NCBI RefSeq assembly: GCF_004359215.1
Contig: NW_027152075.1
Span: 34,508 to 84,774 of the forward strand
Length of the DNA stretch: 50,267 bases
Direction of reading: 5' to 3'
DNA from: Bremia lactucae
Taxonomy: Eukaryota > Oomycota > Peronosporomycetes > Peronosporales > Peronosporaceae
The translations under genes were made by a program, and so were the position numbers. This document shows positions 37,983 through 49,180 of the stretch, piece by piece. The notes below the pieces were generated by a model, which did not search any database, was not told where the DNA came from, and worked only from the letters and a program-made list of their open reading frames with translations. Position 1 is the stretch's first letter, and each line of letters opens with the position of its first letter.

Positions 37983-40466
37983 GCGATCCAAGTCGGACAG
38001 CGAGGACTGCATCACGGCATGCATATGAAAGATTTAAACGCAAATCAATAAAAAGAAAAAGTTTGTGCGGCTATGATGGAGCTCGTGAATTTGCGACCAA
38101 TTCGCTCAAGATTTTCTACGAGGACGAGGGCACCGAGCAACAGTCCCGTACGTGCACCAGACCATTAGGATGGCTGAACGCGTCATACGAACGATTGTGA
38201 CGATTTGACGCAGTATGCAACATCACGCTAAGCTGGACAAGTGCTTTTGGGGCGAAGCTGCGATTGCTGCAAGTTACTTCAAGAACCCTCTTCCATCGCT
38301 CAGGATTAAGAGCAAGACTCTATTCGGGATGGCTTACAAGTCCGAGCCAAGTATCCAGCATATGCGTGTCTTCGGCTATCGAGCGCATGTATTTACTTTA
38401 AGAGAACAACGGCTCTAGTGGGACCCCAAGTCTCGAGTTGGTGTTCATGGGCTCTGAAGAAGTCTCTAAGGCGTAATGAGCCTATGACATACAAGCGCAG
38501 AAAGTGGTTCTCAGTCGAGATGTAACCTTTGACGAGTTTGTTTTTTAATGATTAACGGTCAACCTTTTTGACGACATTGAAAGGCTAATCTCAAATTTTG
38601 ACTCGCTCGGGATAAGTGACGGTGATTCGACACAACCGATGGACTTCAAGCAGACAGGAAAGCGCAAATTCAGTGAAGCATCTCAATCCCAGCATCTGAA
38701 GCGTTGAGCCCAGAGCCTTGTGAAGCTGGATCGAAAGAGACGAGCGCTCCTGAAGGCACAAACGCTCATCGAGCTAAGCGGCGATCAAGCGCACGCAGAG
38801 GACCCAGCTCTGAATTTAAATTAGGACTTGCTAACGAAGACGACGACAGCAACTCAACTTCTCCAGCATTTTGGCGTACAAGGGCTAATAATGTTAATTC
38901 TAAGGACCTGTCGGAGCCGACCATATTTCATGATGCAGTCAGCGGACGATTAGCTACATTGGCGCAAGGCGATTCGAGCTGTGCTGGATTCTATGCAGTT
39001 TCGTGGCGAATTTCGAGCTGCAAAGCTCTCGGCAGGACAACACGCTATTGGAACCAAGTGGTTTTTCAAGATCAAGCATAAAGCCAACAGCTCTATCGAG
39101 AAGTTCAAGGCTCGTCTCGTAGCAAAGGGATTCAACCAAGAATATGGAATCGACTAAACGGAGACATTATCGCCTGTGGTTAAGTATGTGACCTAACGCA
39201 TGGTAAATGCGTAAATTAAGTACTCCAGCTGGTCACTTGATCAATTGGATGTGGTGGCAGCTTTTCTTGATGAAGTTATGAAAGAAGTCGTGTACTGCGT
39301 CGCGTAAGAAGGGGTTAAGCTCGACAAAGACTTTGATTGTCTTGAGCTGGTCAACGCAATGAATAGCCTAAGAGAAGCTTCGCGTGCTTGGTAGAGACTT
39401 TTGCCGAATTCGTTGGCTCGATTGAATTTTATTTTTTTGGCCTTTGACTTGTGCCCTTACGTCGAGATTATAATAGAGCATTGTGTGCTACTGCTGGTAT
39501 ACTTCGACGATGCGTTAGTCACTGGAAGTTTGACGGGGCTAACAGCGCGTACGAAGACCGAATTGAAAGAACGCTTCGAGATGATCGGCACTGGCAAGTG
39601 TGCATTTGTGTTGGGCATCGAGCTTGTGGACAATGACGATGGCAGCGTGACAATATGTCAACGGCGGTACATCGACGATATTCTGAAGCGTTTTGGTGTA
39701 TATCATTGCAAGGCAGTGATAAGGCCAACGATACAAGTTTTAAGACTTCTTCCAAGTGATGCCTAGACTAAGGTGAACGCACCATTTCGTTAGGCCGTAG
39801 GTGCGCTAATGCACCTGATGACTGCAACGCGGCCGAGCATTGCCTTTGCGGTTGGTATGGGTCGATATATATGGACTACACAAGTCAAGCACTGGGCTGC
39901 AGTCAAGCGTATACTTCGCTATTTACAAGGAACCAAGACTAATGGTATTCGATTTGAGCCTGGCGACAAAGTCGACTTTCGTGGCTACTCGGATGCAGAC
40001 TGGGCTGGCGACCATTCCGACCGCAAGTAAACTTCTTGATATGCTTTTATCCTGATGGGCGCTCCTGTAAGTTGGGGGAGCAAGTAACAGTTGAGTGTGT
40101 CACTATCAACCAGCGAGGCAAAAAAGATTGCCTTGAGCTAAGTTGTCCAAGAAGGCAAGTGGATCCATCACATATATTACATAGTTCTGGATGCGGCAAG
40201 CAAGTCAGGGTCGGATCTTAGGATATCTGAAGACAATCAATCGTGCATCAAGATGACCAAGAATCCTGTCAACCATGCCCGTGCAAAGCACATCGACATC
40301 AAGTATCATCACATCCGTGACGAAGTCAAGCGTGGCGAAGTGTACCTCGAGTGCTGTGAAACGTCGAACATGTTGGCAGACATAATGACGAAGAGACTAC
40401 CCTGACCGTGCCACAAGGACATGACGGCGGCTCTCGGTATTAAAGCGAGTTCGCATTAAGAAGGCA
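37983..40466 (+). pseudogene. pol: C1 integrase, linker, RT, RNase H and PPT
   Basis: Resumes the C element after H. Integrase traces: the SKSDSED region, HHAKLDKCFWGEAAIAASYFKN (38215-38418), IQHMRVFGYRAHV. Linker 38704-39081 (EDDDSNSTSPAFWRTRANN). RT from HWRKAIRAVLDSMQF-type sequence with stops to 39401-39766, whose box is LLVYFDDALVTGS (YFDD, a tolerated variant of YxDD). RNase H 39809-40030 (MTATRPSIAFAVG, GYSDADWAGDHSDRK) and a tail to 40405 with EDNQSCIKM and MLADIMTKRLP. Many stops. PPT GCATTAAGAAGGCA at 40453-40466. Confidence 0.85.
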
Positions 40467-40728
40467 TACTAAAAGTTATGGTTTTCAGGTAAAGTCCACA
40501 ACTCAAACCGGTCCAATCCGAACCGCAGTCTGGCATAGCATTTACTGATACTATTACACAGTAAATGAGAATATGTAGTAATGAGTGTTATGAAAGTAGA
40601 AGTGTGAGCCCCAATAAATCACTCACTTCCTACCATTTCTTTTCCGACTCATGTGTCTTCGCCTCATCGAGCTGATTCTTCGCTTCGCTCCCTTTCTTCT
40701 TCTCTCTCTTTATTTTCAGACTTCAATA
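40467..40728 (+). repeat. C-family LTR between C1 and C2 (262 bp)
   Basis: TACTAAAAGTTATGG to CAGACTTCAATA; shared as 3' LTR of C1 and 5' LTR of C2. It differs from 32390-32652 at only a few positions. The start motif CTCACTTCCTACCATTTC lies near 40621. Confidence 0.88.
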
Positions 40729-41477
40729 GGCTATGAGCCCAACTTCCATGACTTCTCCTCAAGATGTTTCGACGAAGATTACTATCGACAAGTTGAACGA
40801 TGACAAGTTTGCCACGATGAACCGCTACATGCGTGGTATGTTGTTCTCACCAAGTCGGTGTGCCACCTGGTCAATCGTGAGGTGACTTCGTCGTTTTGCG
40901 GACACCCGTGCCAGAGACAAATTTGTCAAGTCCAGCAATATTGCGTTTGGCCTTATGCTTCTCCACATGGACACGAACTTCGTCACGAAGCAGACGACTT
41001 TAAAGAAGCCTGGGTTACCTGGACGCGCATTTAGAATTTGTCCGGCGGATCGCAGAAGGCTGGACGCATCATCTCGAAGCGCCTGCTATTCAGCACGGCG
41101 ATGGCGAAAGGCGACAACGTTTTGCATCACTGTGATCCTCAACACAAGCGCCAAGCTTAGCAGTATTGACGCCAAAATGGAGGATGAGGGCGTTGCAATC
41201 TGTCTACTGCGCAGTCTGCCCGAAAGGCTACGAGAACGTCGTGCTTGATCTGTCGAAGAGCAGTGCAGAGCTAAGGATCCAAGATGTTGTGAAGGTGCTG
41301 ACAAGCGAGCACATCAGCGACAAAGTAAAAGGAACGATTGCTCCGGTGAAGACTGAAGATGCGGCAAAAGTATTCAGTGCCGAGCGAAAATCCCGTCAGT
41401 GCACATATTGTGACAAATTAGGGCACGTGGTAGAACGATGCTGGACCAAGCAATTGAAAGACATGCGAGGATCTTGA
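40729..41477 (+). pseudogene. gag: PBS and gag (C2)
   Basis: PBS GGCTATGAGCCCAAC at 40729-40743 with the gag ATG at 40733 (MSPTSMTSPQDV, ITIDKLNDDKFATMNRYMRG). Several frameshifts. Later parts readable: [49 protein letters not shown], and a complete CCHC knuckle [14 protein letters not shown] near 41398-41440. It ends at a stop after DMRGS (41477). Confidence 0.85.
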
Positions 41478-43597
41478 AGCGGTGAACAAAATCGTGGATG
41501 CGATGCCAGTAACGTGCAATGGCAGCACAAATAAGATTACGACTACGATCGGGTCGCATTTGTAGTTTCACTGGAATGCGAGGTTCGACAGGAAAGGATA
41601 CTTTAATTAGACTTCACAGCGCTCGGCCAATTCAGCAACGTCTGATCACAGCAGCGATCGTCTTTGTGAGATCGGGTCACACGCCATCGACGTTCTACGA
41701 AAAATGATTGCAAGCCGCATGATTAAGGACGCTGACATACAAACGACTTCGTTTCTACCGAGCGTGTGTTGCGGATGTCAAGAAGGAAATATGGTCCAAA
41801 AACTATCTCTAAGCAACAGCGATAAGCGTCGTTATTCCTCGTTCAAGCTACTACACTTTGATATTTATGGCCCGATTAAGGTGGAAGCAAATATTTGCTG
41901 TTGGTCGTGATGAAGCCAGCAATAGTGTGAAGGGCTTTTGTTTGCGATCCAAGTCGGAAAGCGAGGACTTTATCACGGCATACATATGAAAGATTCAACT
42001 GCAATTCAACAAAAAGGAAAAGTTTGTGCGGCATGATGCAGCTCGTGAATTCGCGACCAATTCGCTCAAGATTTTTTACGAGGATGAGGGCACCGAGCAA
42101 CAGGTCACAGTCCCGTACGTGCACCAGACCATTAGGATGGCTGAACGCGCCATACGAACGATTGTGACGATTTGACGCAGTATGCAACATCACGCTAAGC
42201 TGGACAAGTGCTTTTGGGGCGAAGCTGCCATGGCTGCAATTCACGTCAAGAACCCTCTTCCATCGCTCAAGATTAAGAGCAAGACTCTATTCGGGATGGC
42301 TTACAAGTCCGAGCCAAGTATCCAGCATATGCGTGTCTTCGGCTATCGAGCGCATGTCTTTACTTTAAAAGAACAACGGCTCAAGTGGGACCCCAAGTCT
42401 CGAGTTGGCGTTCATGGGCTCTGAAGAAGTCTCTAAGGCGTAATGATCCTATGACATACAAGCGCAGATAGTGGTTCTCAGTCGAGATGTAACCTTTGAC
42501 GAGTTAGCTTTTAATGATAAACGGTCAACCTTTTTGACGACATTGAAAAGGCTAATCTCAAATTTTGACTCGCTCGAGATAAGTGACGATGATTCGATAC
42601 AACCGATATACTTCAAGCAGACAGGAAAGCGCAAATTTCAGTGAAGCATCTCAATCCCAGCATCTGAAGCAATGAGCCCAGAGCCTCGTCAAGCTGGATC
42701 GGAAGAGACGAGCGCTCCTGAAGGCACAAACGCTCATCGAGCTAAGCGGCGATCAAGCGCACACAGATGACCCAGCTTTGAATTTAACTAAGGACTTGCT
42801 AACGAAGACGACGACAGCAACTCAACTCCTCCAGCATTTTGGCGTACAAGGGCTAATAATATTGAATCTAAGGACTTGTCGGAGCTGACCACATTTTTAG
42901 ATGCAGTTAGCGGACCAGATTAGCTACATTGGCGCAAGGCGATTCGAGCTGTGCTGAATTCTATGCAGTTTCGTGGTGAATTTCGAGCTGCAAAGCTCCC
43001 GGTAGGACAACACGCTATTGGAACCAAGTGGTTTTTCAAGATCAAGCGTAAAGCCACCAGCTCTATTGAGAAGTTGAAGGCTCGTCTGGTAGCAAAGGGA
43101 TTCAAGCAAAAATATGGAATCGACTAAACGGAGACATTTTCGCCTGTGGTTAAGTATGTGACCTAACGCATGGTGATTGCGTAAATTAAGTACTTCATCT
43201 GGTCACTTGATCAATTGGATGTGGTGGCAGCTTTTGTTGATGAAGTTATGAAGGAAGTCGTGTACTGTGTCGCGTTAGAAGGTGTTAAGCTCGACAGAGA
43301 CTTTGATTGCCTTGAGCTGGTCAAGGCAATGAATGGCCTAGGACAAGCTTCGCGTGTACGGAAGGGACTTTTGCCGAATTCGTATGCTCGATTGAATTTC
43401 AATTTTCGGCCTTTAATTTGTGCCCTTACGTCGAGATTATTGAGGAGCATTGTGTGCTTCTGCTGGTATACGTCGACGATGCGTTAGTCACTGGTAGTTT
43501 GACGGAGCTAACAGCGCGTACGAAGTCAAACTTGAAAGAACGCTTCGAGATGACCGGCACTGGCCAGTGTGCATTTGTGTTGGGCATCGATCTTGTG
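41478..43597 (+). pseudogene. pol: C2 protease remnant, integrase, linker and RT up to D
   Basis: 41478-41640 has no clear DSG, and most protease sequence seems to be missing. The pre-integrase tail MIASRMIKDADI... CCGCQEGNMVQK (41704 on) is followed by integrase (HFDIYGPI, then frame breaks), QHHAKLDKCFWGEAAMAAIHVKN (42182-42424) and the linker (ANEDDDSNSTPPAFWRT). RT has several stops. The catalytic box LLVYVDDALVTGS lies in 43418-43597. D interrupts RT at FVLGIDLV. The remainder lies at 48278-48927. Confidence 0.83.
43593..43597. repeat. Target site duplication, left copy (TTGTG)
   Basis: Pairs with TTGTC at 48278-48282 across D; five bases is the normal copia integrase stagger. Confidence 0.75.
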
Positions 43598-43926
43598 TAA
43601 TGTAAAAGTCAAGTGAGCACTAGTTGGCAAAATGCAAAGTAATTGTATCAAAGGTCCTTAGTTCGCAAACCGTTTGCTACCTCTAAGCCTGTTGGATACT
43701 TTACTGGATTTACTGACCGGCTACATCCATTCTTGCCAATTAGCTTTTACCACGTGGAGGTCCCAATTTGAACATGATCATTTGCGCATCTTGAAGTAGA
43801 TCATCGAACGTTCGCGGAACCATCTGCTGTTCTGTCGCATGCAGATGTCGCTTTTGTGCGATGTCGATGATCCACTGGTACTTTACCGGTTAGTCTTGTG
43901 CATGTCGAGGCGCATCATTGACAACA
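43598..43926 (-). repeat. 3' LTR of D (329 bp)
   Basis: On the + strand TAATGTAAAAGTC to CATTGACAACA; 96% or so identical by eye to 47949-48277. It shares the GCACTAGTTGGCAAAATGCA block with B. It lacks the heat shock array and TGACGTCA sites but has a CACGTG G-box near 43752 and an ACCGGT near 43886. Confidence 0.9.
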
Positions 43927-44658
43927 CACCCACTCAACTCGGCAGCTTCTTTTCCTTGCACACCAAGCTTGTTTCGAAGCACACAAAACTGAGTCGCAGC
44001 AATTGGCTTTGTCATGAGGTCCGCTAGCATGTTGGTCGTCGAAATGTATTCTAAAAAACTTGGCCATCTTCAACCTTTTCGCGTACGAAGTGATAGCGAA
44101 TGTCAATATGCTTGGTCCTCTTATGAAACTGTGGATTCTTGTCCAGTGCAATTGAGCCTTGGTTATCTTCGTAGATCTTGACCGCATCATTCTTATGCAT
44201 CTCACCAAGCTCGATCAGAAAAGTCTTAAGCCACACTGCCTCCTGTGTCGCTTCTGAGAGCACCATGTACTCGCCTTCCGTTGACGACAGTGCTACCGTA
44301 CGTTGTTTCTTGCTCTTCCAGCAAACACATCCGCCGCTCATCATAAAGGCGTAGCCGCTTGTACTTCTTCGCGACATCGTGTCTCCGGCCCAGTCCGCAT
44401 CTGAAAATCCTTGTAGTCCATCCTGACTTGATGCTTGAAAGTCGATGCCGTGCGTCCTTGTGCCTTGTATATACCTGAAGACCCTTTTAAAGCTTGCCAA
44501 TGTGTCGGACATGGGTCTGCCGCGAATTGGCTAAACACCTTAACTGCTGCAGCGAGATCCGGGCGTGTGCCGACCAAAAGGTACATTAGGCAGCCAGCAG
44601 CATTTCTATCTATACGGCACACCGACCATAGTCTTGCTGTGCTCCCATCCACCTTCAC
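43927..44658 (-). pseudogene. pol: RNase H (D)
   Basis: 44512-44051 encodes FSDADWAGDTMSRRSTSGYAFMM, SSTEGEYMVLSEATQEAVW, YEDNQGSIALDKN and KHIDIRYHFVREKVEDG, so most catalytic acids are visible (SSTEAE is SSTEGE, with the Glu kept). A frame change at a homopolymer near 44052 puts the tail (TTNMLADLMTKPIAATQF) in another frame that runs to the PPT. Upstream, 44658-44513 holds RPDLAAAVKVFSQFAADPCPT with a shift near 44490. Confidence 0.86.
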
Positions 44659-45375
44659 ACATGGACTTAGTCAATTTGAGACCTGGATCCTGAGGCGTCC
44701 TGACAGGCTTGCTATTTTCCATGTTAAACTTGGTCAGAATATCACTTGCAAACTTCGTCTGCCGCATCGTCAGTGTTTCTATTTCAATTTTGAAATCTTG
44801 ATCAATTTCAATTCCAAGAAAATACTTGAGCTGACCCATATCTGTCCTTCGAATCGGCGATTCAGCGCTTGCTTGATTCCTTGAAGCATCTTGCTGGTAC
44901 TGCTTGCCAGAATCAGGTCATCGACGTAGAGCGCAACGAAGATCATGTCTTGATCATCTCGTTTCATGTAAACACAGTGATCGGAATCACACTTCTTGAA
45001 CTTGAGTCCAAGCATGAAATCGTCAATGGTCTTGTTCCACATACGTGGTGACTGTTTCAGCCCATACAGTGACCGTTGTAGCTTGCACACGTAATCTGGA
45101 TTAGCTGTATCACTGAAGCCATCCGGCTGTGCCATGTAAATATCTTCGTCCAGTTGACCATTAAGAAGCGCTGTCTTCACATCCATTTGGTGAACTATGA
45201 GTCCATACTTGGCAGCCAAACTGAGCGGAATCGACGTAAACTTAGCCATTGGCGCAAACGTTTCTTCATAGTCGATGCCAAAACTTTTGAACGAAAAGTT
45301 TCGCCACTAGACGCGCCTTGTATCGCTCGACTTTACCATTTTGGTTCTCCTTGACGCGAAACACCCATCGCTTGC
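44606..45375 (-). pseudogene. pol: Reverse transcriptase (D)
   Basis: 45249-44779 carries VHQMDVKTALLNGQLDEDIY, LYGLKQSPRMWNKTIDD and VALYVDDLILASS with the catalytic YVDD intact. A frame change near 44830 leads to MGQLKYFLGIEID and KPVRTPQDPGLKL (44839-44606). The N-terminal part (RYKARLVAK) lies in 45375-45250 with a frame break near 45290. Confidence 0.88.
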
Positions 45376-46640
45376 CTATTGCCTTACGTCCTTTCGGCAG
45401 AGGCACAAGCGTCTAGGTCTCATTCTTTTGCAGTGAATCCATTTCCAATCTGCACGCCTCCTTCCACTCAGCTGCGTTGTTGGATTCCATCGCCGACTTG
45501 AATGTTGTCGGCATTTCTCCCACTGAATCCACAACATACGCAGCCTCGAAGTCTTGAGCTGTGGCTGACATTTCTTCAAGCGACTGGTAACGATTTGTTC
45601 GTTTAGGTCTTGGCACTTCAGTCGCTTTTTCGAGCGATAATGTTCTTTGGTGTCGCTTACTGCCAGTCCTAACTTCTTCTTCCTGCGCAGATTCTTCATG
45701 GTCCGTTTGGTCGTGCTGTGGGGAGTTCTGATCCGTCGCTTCATCATCATCTTGAACAACGACCTCATTCTTGCAAGGTCGCTCCTCTAGCTGTCGAGTG
45801 TGTCTTCCATAAACTTTGCATCGCGGGGACAAGCACACGATTACTTTCCACTTCTTCGAATTGATACGCTTTCTCATGCTCAACATAGCCTAGAAACCGA
45901 CAGCGTACCGACCGAGACTCAAACTTACTACGTTTTGCTTTGGGAACCGTTACAAAGGCATGACATCCAAACACTTTAAGATTTGTCAGCACAGGTTTTC
46001 TTCCAGTCCAAACTTGGTACGGTGACTTATCCATGACAATGTCTCGAGTTATACAACGAATTCGAAGAAAAGCAGAGGTCATAACTGCTTCACCCCAATA
46101 TGTCTTCGGCAGTCCAGCATGCTCGATCATACATCTTGCGCATTCCACCAGCGTCCTGTTCATGCGCTCGGCCACTCCATTAAGCTGTAAGGTATAAGGC
46201 GGTGTGAGCTTTTGCTCGATACCTCGCCGCTTACAGAACTTGGCCATTTCACCTGAAGTGTACTCGCCACCGTTATCGCAGCGAAGGGCTTTAACAACTT
46301 TGCCAGTCTGAGTTTCAGCAAACACAACAAACTCAGCGAATTTGTCGGCAGCTTCTGACTTGTTCTTCAGCAGAAACACTGTGGTTAAGTGCGAGAACTC
46401 ATCTGTGAAAGTGACAAAGTACCGCTTGCCGCTTAAGTTGTTGACTGTATAGGTCCGCACACATCGCTGTGAATAACTTTCAATATTTTTTTTTGCACGA
46501 TGAGGCGACTGTGGCATAAAACTCACTCGCGTTTGTTTGCCTAGTGCACAACTATCGCACAGCTCCCACTGCTTGATCGACGCAAGATCAATGCCAACAC
46601 CATAATTTCTTTTGACGATAGTGTCAAAACCACTATAATT
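45376..46640 (-). pseudogene. pol: Integrase and charged linker (D)
   Basis: 46526-45765 encodes the integrase core: the second catalytic Asp in RCDNGGEYTSGEM, Glu in NGVAERMNRTLVECAR, then YWGEAVMTSAFLRIRC and NLKVFGCHAFVTVPKAKRS. The first Asp (HSDVCGP) is present at nucleotide level but out of frame near 46465. The linker (45886-45376) is rich in charged residues (DDDEATDQN, RTGSKRH) and holds a WKEACRLEMDSL motif leading into RT. The pre-integrase remnant extends to 46640. Confidence 0.87.
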
Positions 46641-47100
46641 GATGTGCCCAAGTCGAAGGTGTCAGAGGTACGAGTTGGTGTCCCCAAGACATCCCGACGA
46701 GCTTATCACATTAGCTTCGTCAGTACTGACAGGCATCATACATAACTTGAATAGCCCTTTGGCCTCTCGAGCTCCAAGCTTCCACTGCAGTCCTTTGGCC
46801 TTGACAAAAAAGCCATCGCTTTCAAACGTGTCTGGTCCAACATCCTTTGTTAAGCGTCCAACGGAGAAAAGGTTGCGCGATAACTTCGGTCTGTGCCATA
46901 CCCCGCGAAGCTTACCCTTCTTAATTCCTTGAGGCGTCTTCATAGACATTACAATGTCACCAGTCCCGTTCGCCTGAACAACACCGTCGTCGGCCAGACG
47001 AACATCCACCGGAGAAATATCCTAGTAGTTCATCCTAAAAATTTCGAGAAGTCATGTGCTGCGTAACACCCGAGTCGGCAAGCCATACGCAACTCGACTT
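46641..47100 (-). pseudogene. pol: Protease (D)
   Basis: The sequence near 47070-47095 reads AWLADSGVTQHM on the minus strand, the catalytic DSG of copia protease. The 47009-46662 frame continues VRLADDGVVQANGTG and HRPKLSRNLFSVGRLT, then KLCMMPVS toward pre-integrase. A stop (near 47023, in a FRMNY-stop context) lies between the two. Confidence 0.8.
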
Positions 47101-47884
47101 GGAGGCTCCTGAATTACCACCAACTGAAAACAGAAAATCGCCAGAGTCGTCTTTTATTGCGCGATGTTTGCACGCTGTGCTGGTCGTTGCCGATCAGCAT
47201 TCTCACGAAGTCGCACTGGGCAGTTGACGATCCAATGCCCGTGCTCTCCACAATAATGGCGCGCACTGCCAGCCTTAGCAGGCGCTTGACGTCCCTTGCG
47301 CCGTCCGCTGTCCGTAGTCATAAACGCTTGTCCTTGCCCGTTCGAGGCTCCATCGACGCCGCCACCTTGTTCCTCCAACGCCGTAATCAGCAACGCGTAT
47401 GACTCGCTAAGACTTGCAAGAAGCGTGATAACCAGATCATCCTCGCTGACCGGAGCGCCGACTGCGTCCAGCTGTTCCGCCAATGTCATGATCTTGTTGA
47501 TGTGCTGAGCTGAAGCACGTCATCACCTTCGTTCATCCTCGTCGTGAAAAAGCGTCGACGTAAGAAGAGCTTGTTCGCCAAACTCTTCTTCTCGAAATGC
47601 CCTTCAAGACGCGACCATGCATCATGCGCGCCGTTTGCCGATCGAACCAAAGGCAGCTGCGAGTCCTCCATCGCAAGACAGATCATCGCCATGGCCTTGC
47701 GGGACTTACGCTTGTAGGTCGCTTGGTCCAACGGGTTCGACAGATGCTCAGGCTTCACCTCCCCGCTTACTACGTCCCATAGGTCCCGCTCCTCCGGCAC
47801 CATTTGCATCTTGAATTTCTACAAGTGGAAGTTCGATCCGTCGAATTTGTTGATGCGAGCGGTCGTGGTCACAGCAGTGTCCAT
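47101..47884 (-). pseudogene. gag: gag (D)
   Basis: ATG at 47882-47884 (MDTAVTTTARINKFDGSNFHL). A Trp-to-stop change follows (near 47820), and the frame continues KFKMQMVPEERDLWDVV, AWSRLEGHFEKKSLANKLFLRRRFF (47809-47486). After a shift near 47490 it continues MTLAEQLDAVGAPVSEDDLV, LLASLSESYALL. The zinc knuckle reads RHYCGEHGHWIVNC: the first Cys of the CCHC motif is Arg. Architecture is a UBN2-type copia gag, distinct from lineage-1 gag. Confidence 0.87.
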
Positions 47885-47948
47885 GGCTAAGGCGAATGCA
47901 GGGGCGGAGGCGTGGGCGGCAGAGTCTGCGGGTCTTGCGCTCGTAACC

Positions 47949-48277
47949 TAATGTAAAGGTCAAGCGAGCACTAGTTGGCAAAATGCAAAGTAAATATATC
48001 AAAAGTCCTTAGTTCGCAAACCGTTTGCTACCTCTAAGCCTACTGGATACTCTACTGGATTTACTTATCGGCTTCATCCATTCTAGCCAATTAGCTTCTA
48101 CCACGTGGAGGTCCAATCTTGAACATGATCATTTGCGCATCTTGAAGAAGATCATCGAACGTTCGCGGAACCATCTGTTATGCTGTCGCATGCAGATGTC
48201 GCTGTCGTGCGATGTCGATGATCCACCGGTACTTTACCGGTTAGTCTTGTGCATGTCGAGGCGCATCCTTGACAACA
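47949..48277 (-). repeat. 5' LTR of D (329 bp)
   Basis: Homologue of 43598-43926; borders TAATGTAAAGGTC and CCTTGACAACA. The G-box CACGTG is kept near 48104. PBS-like GGTTACGAGCGCAAG follows in element direction. Confidence 0.9.
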
Positions 48278-48927
48278 TTGTCGACAATGACGGTGGCAGC
48301 GTGACAATATGTCAACGGCGATCCATCGACGACATTCTGAAGCGTTTTGGTATGAATTTTTGCAAGGCAGTGATAAGGCCAACGGACATAAGTTCTTAGT
48401 TTTCTACCAAGTGATGCCTAGACTAAGGTGAACGCACCATTTCGTGAGGCCGTGGGTGCGCTAATGCACCTGATGACTGCAACGCGGCCGAGCATTGCCT
48501 TTGCTGTTGGTATGGGTCGAGATATATGGACTCCACAAGTCAAGCACTGGGCTGCACTCAAGCGTATACTTCGCTATTTACAAGGAACCAAGACTAATGG
48601 TATTCGATTTGAGCCTGGCGACAAAGTCGACTTTCGTGGCTACTCGGATGCAGACTGGGCTGGCGACCATTCCAACCGCAAGTAAACTTCGTGATATGCT
48701 TTTATCCTGATGGGCGCTCCTGTAAGTTGGGGGATTAAGTGACCATTGGGTGTGTCATTGTCAACTAGCAAAGCAGAATAGATTGCCTTGAGCTTAGTTG
48801 TCCAAGAAGGCAAGTGGATCCATCACTTATTTTGTATAGTTATGGATGCGGCAAGCAAGTCAGGGCCGGATCTTAGGATATCTAAAGACAATCATTCGTG
48901 CATCAAGATGACCAAGAATCCTATCAA
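48278..48927 (+). pseudogene. pol: C2 RT end and RNase H, continued after D
   Basis: Continues from 43597: VDNDGGSVTICQRRSIDDILKRFG, then NAPFREAVGALMHLMTATRPSIAFAVG and GYSDADWAGDHSNRK (48428-48685), then a stop (AAGTAA) where relatives have STS. Further RNase H traces lead to KDNHSCIKMTKNPIK at 48927, where E is inserted. Close to C1 (39640-40270), including the same AAGTAA stop, so C1 and C2 share that lesion. Confidence 0.85.
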
Positions 48928-49049
48928 AAGGAAAGGTTAAAGGCTTGAGTGGTTGAGTGCAAAATGCAAAGTATATATTTAGGTCCTTAGTTTGCAAACC
49001 TATTGCTACCTCTAAGCCAATCATTACTTCTAGCCAATCATAGTTCATA

Positions 49050-49062
49050 GAACCTTCTAGAA
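49050..49062 (-). promoter_or_regulatory. Three-site heat shock element (E LTR)
   Basis: GAA CC TTC TA GAA, the minimal HSF trimer site, directly beside the TGACGTCA array. Confidence 0.6.
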
Positions 49063-49067
49063 GCTTT

Positions 49068-49180
49068 TGACGTCATCTACTGACGTCATCTACTGACGTC
49101 ATCTACTGACGTCATCTACTGACGTCATCTACTGACGTCATCCCTATGACGTCATCCAGTGACGTCACACTATGACGTCA
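49068..49180. repeat. Nine phased TGACGTCA palindromes, 13-bp minisatellite
   Basis: TGACGTCA starts at 49068, 49081, 49094, 49107, 49120, 49133, 49147, 49160 and 49173; the first six copies are exact TGACGTCATCTAC repeats. TGACGTCA is the CRE/bZIP consensus. The LTR position suggests an enhancer. Confidence 0.9.

Larger units (their letters stand above)
43598..48277 (-). mobile_element. Lineage-2 copia element D, complete with target duplication
   Basis: 4680 bp with equal 329-bp LTRs, inserted into C2 RT. The host sequence CTTGTG / TTGTCGACAATGACGG is continuous in C1 (CTTGTGGACAATGACG). TTGTG (43593-43597) and TTGTC (48278-48282) form a 5-bp target duplication with one later change. Internal order on the minus strand: PBS-like GGTTACGAGCGCAAG (47934-47948), gag, protease, integrase, linker, RT, RNase H, PPT (43927-43941). 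Multiple frameshifts make it inactive. Confidence 0.93.
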
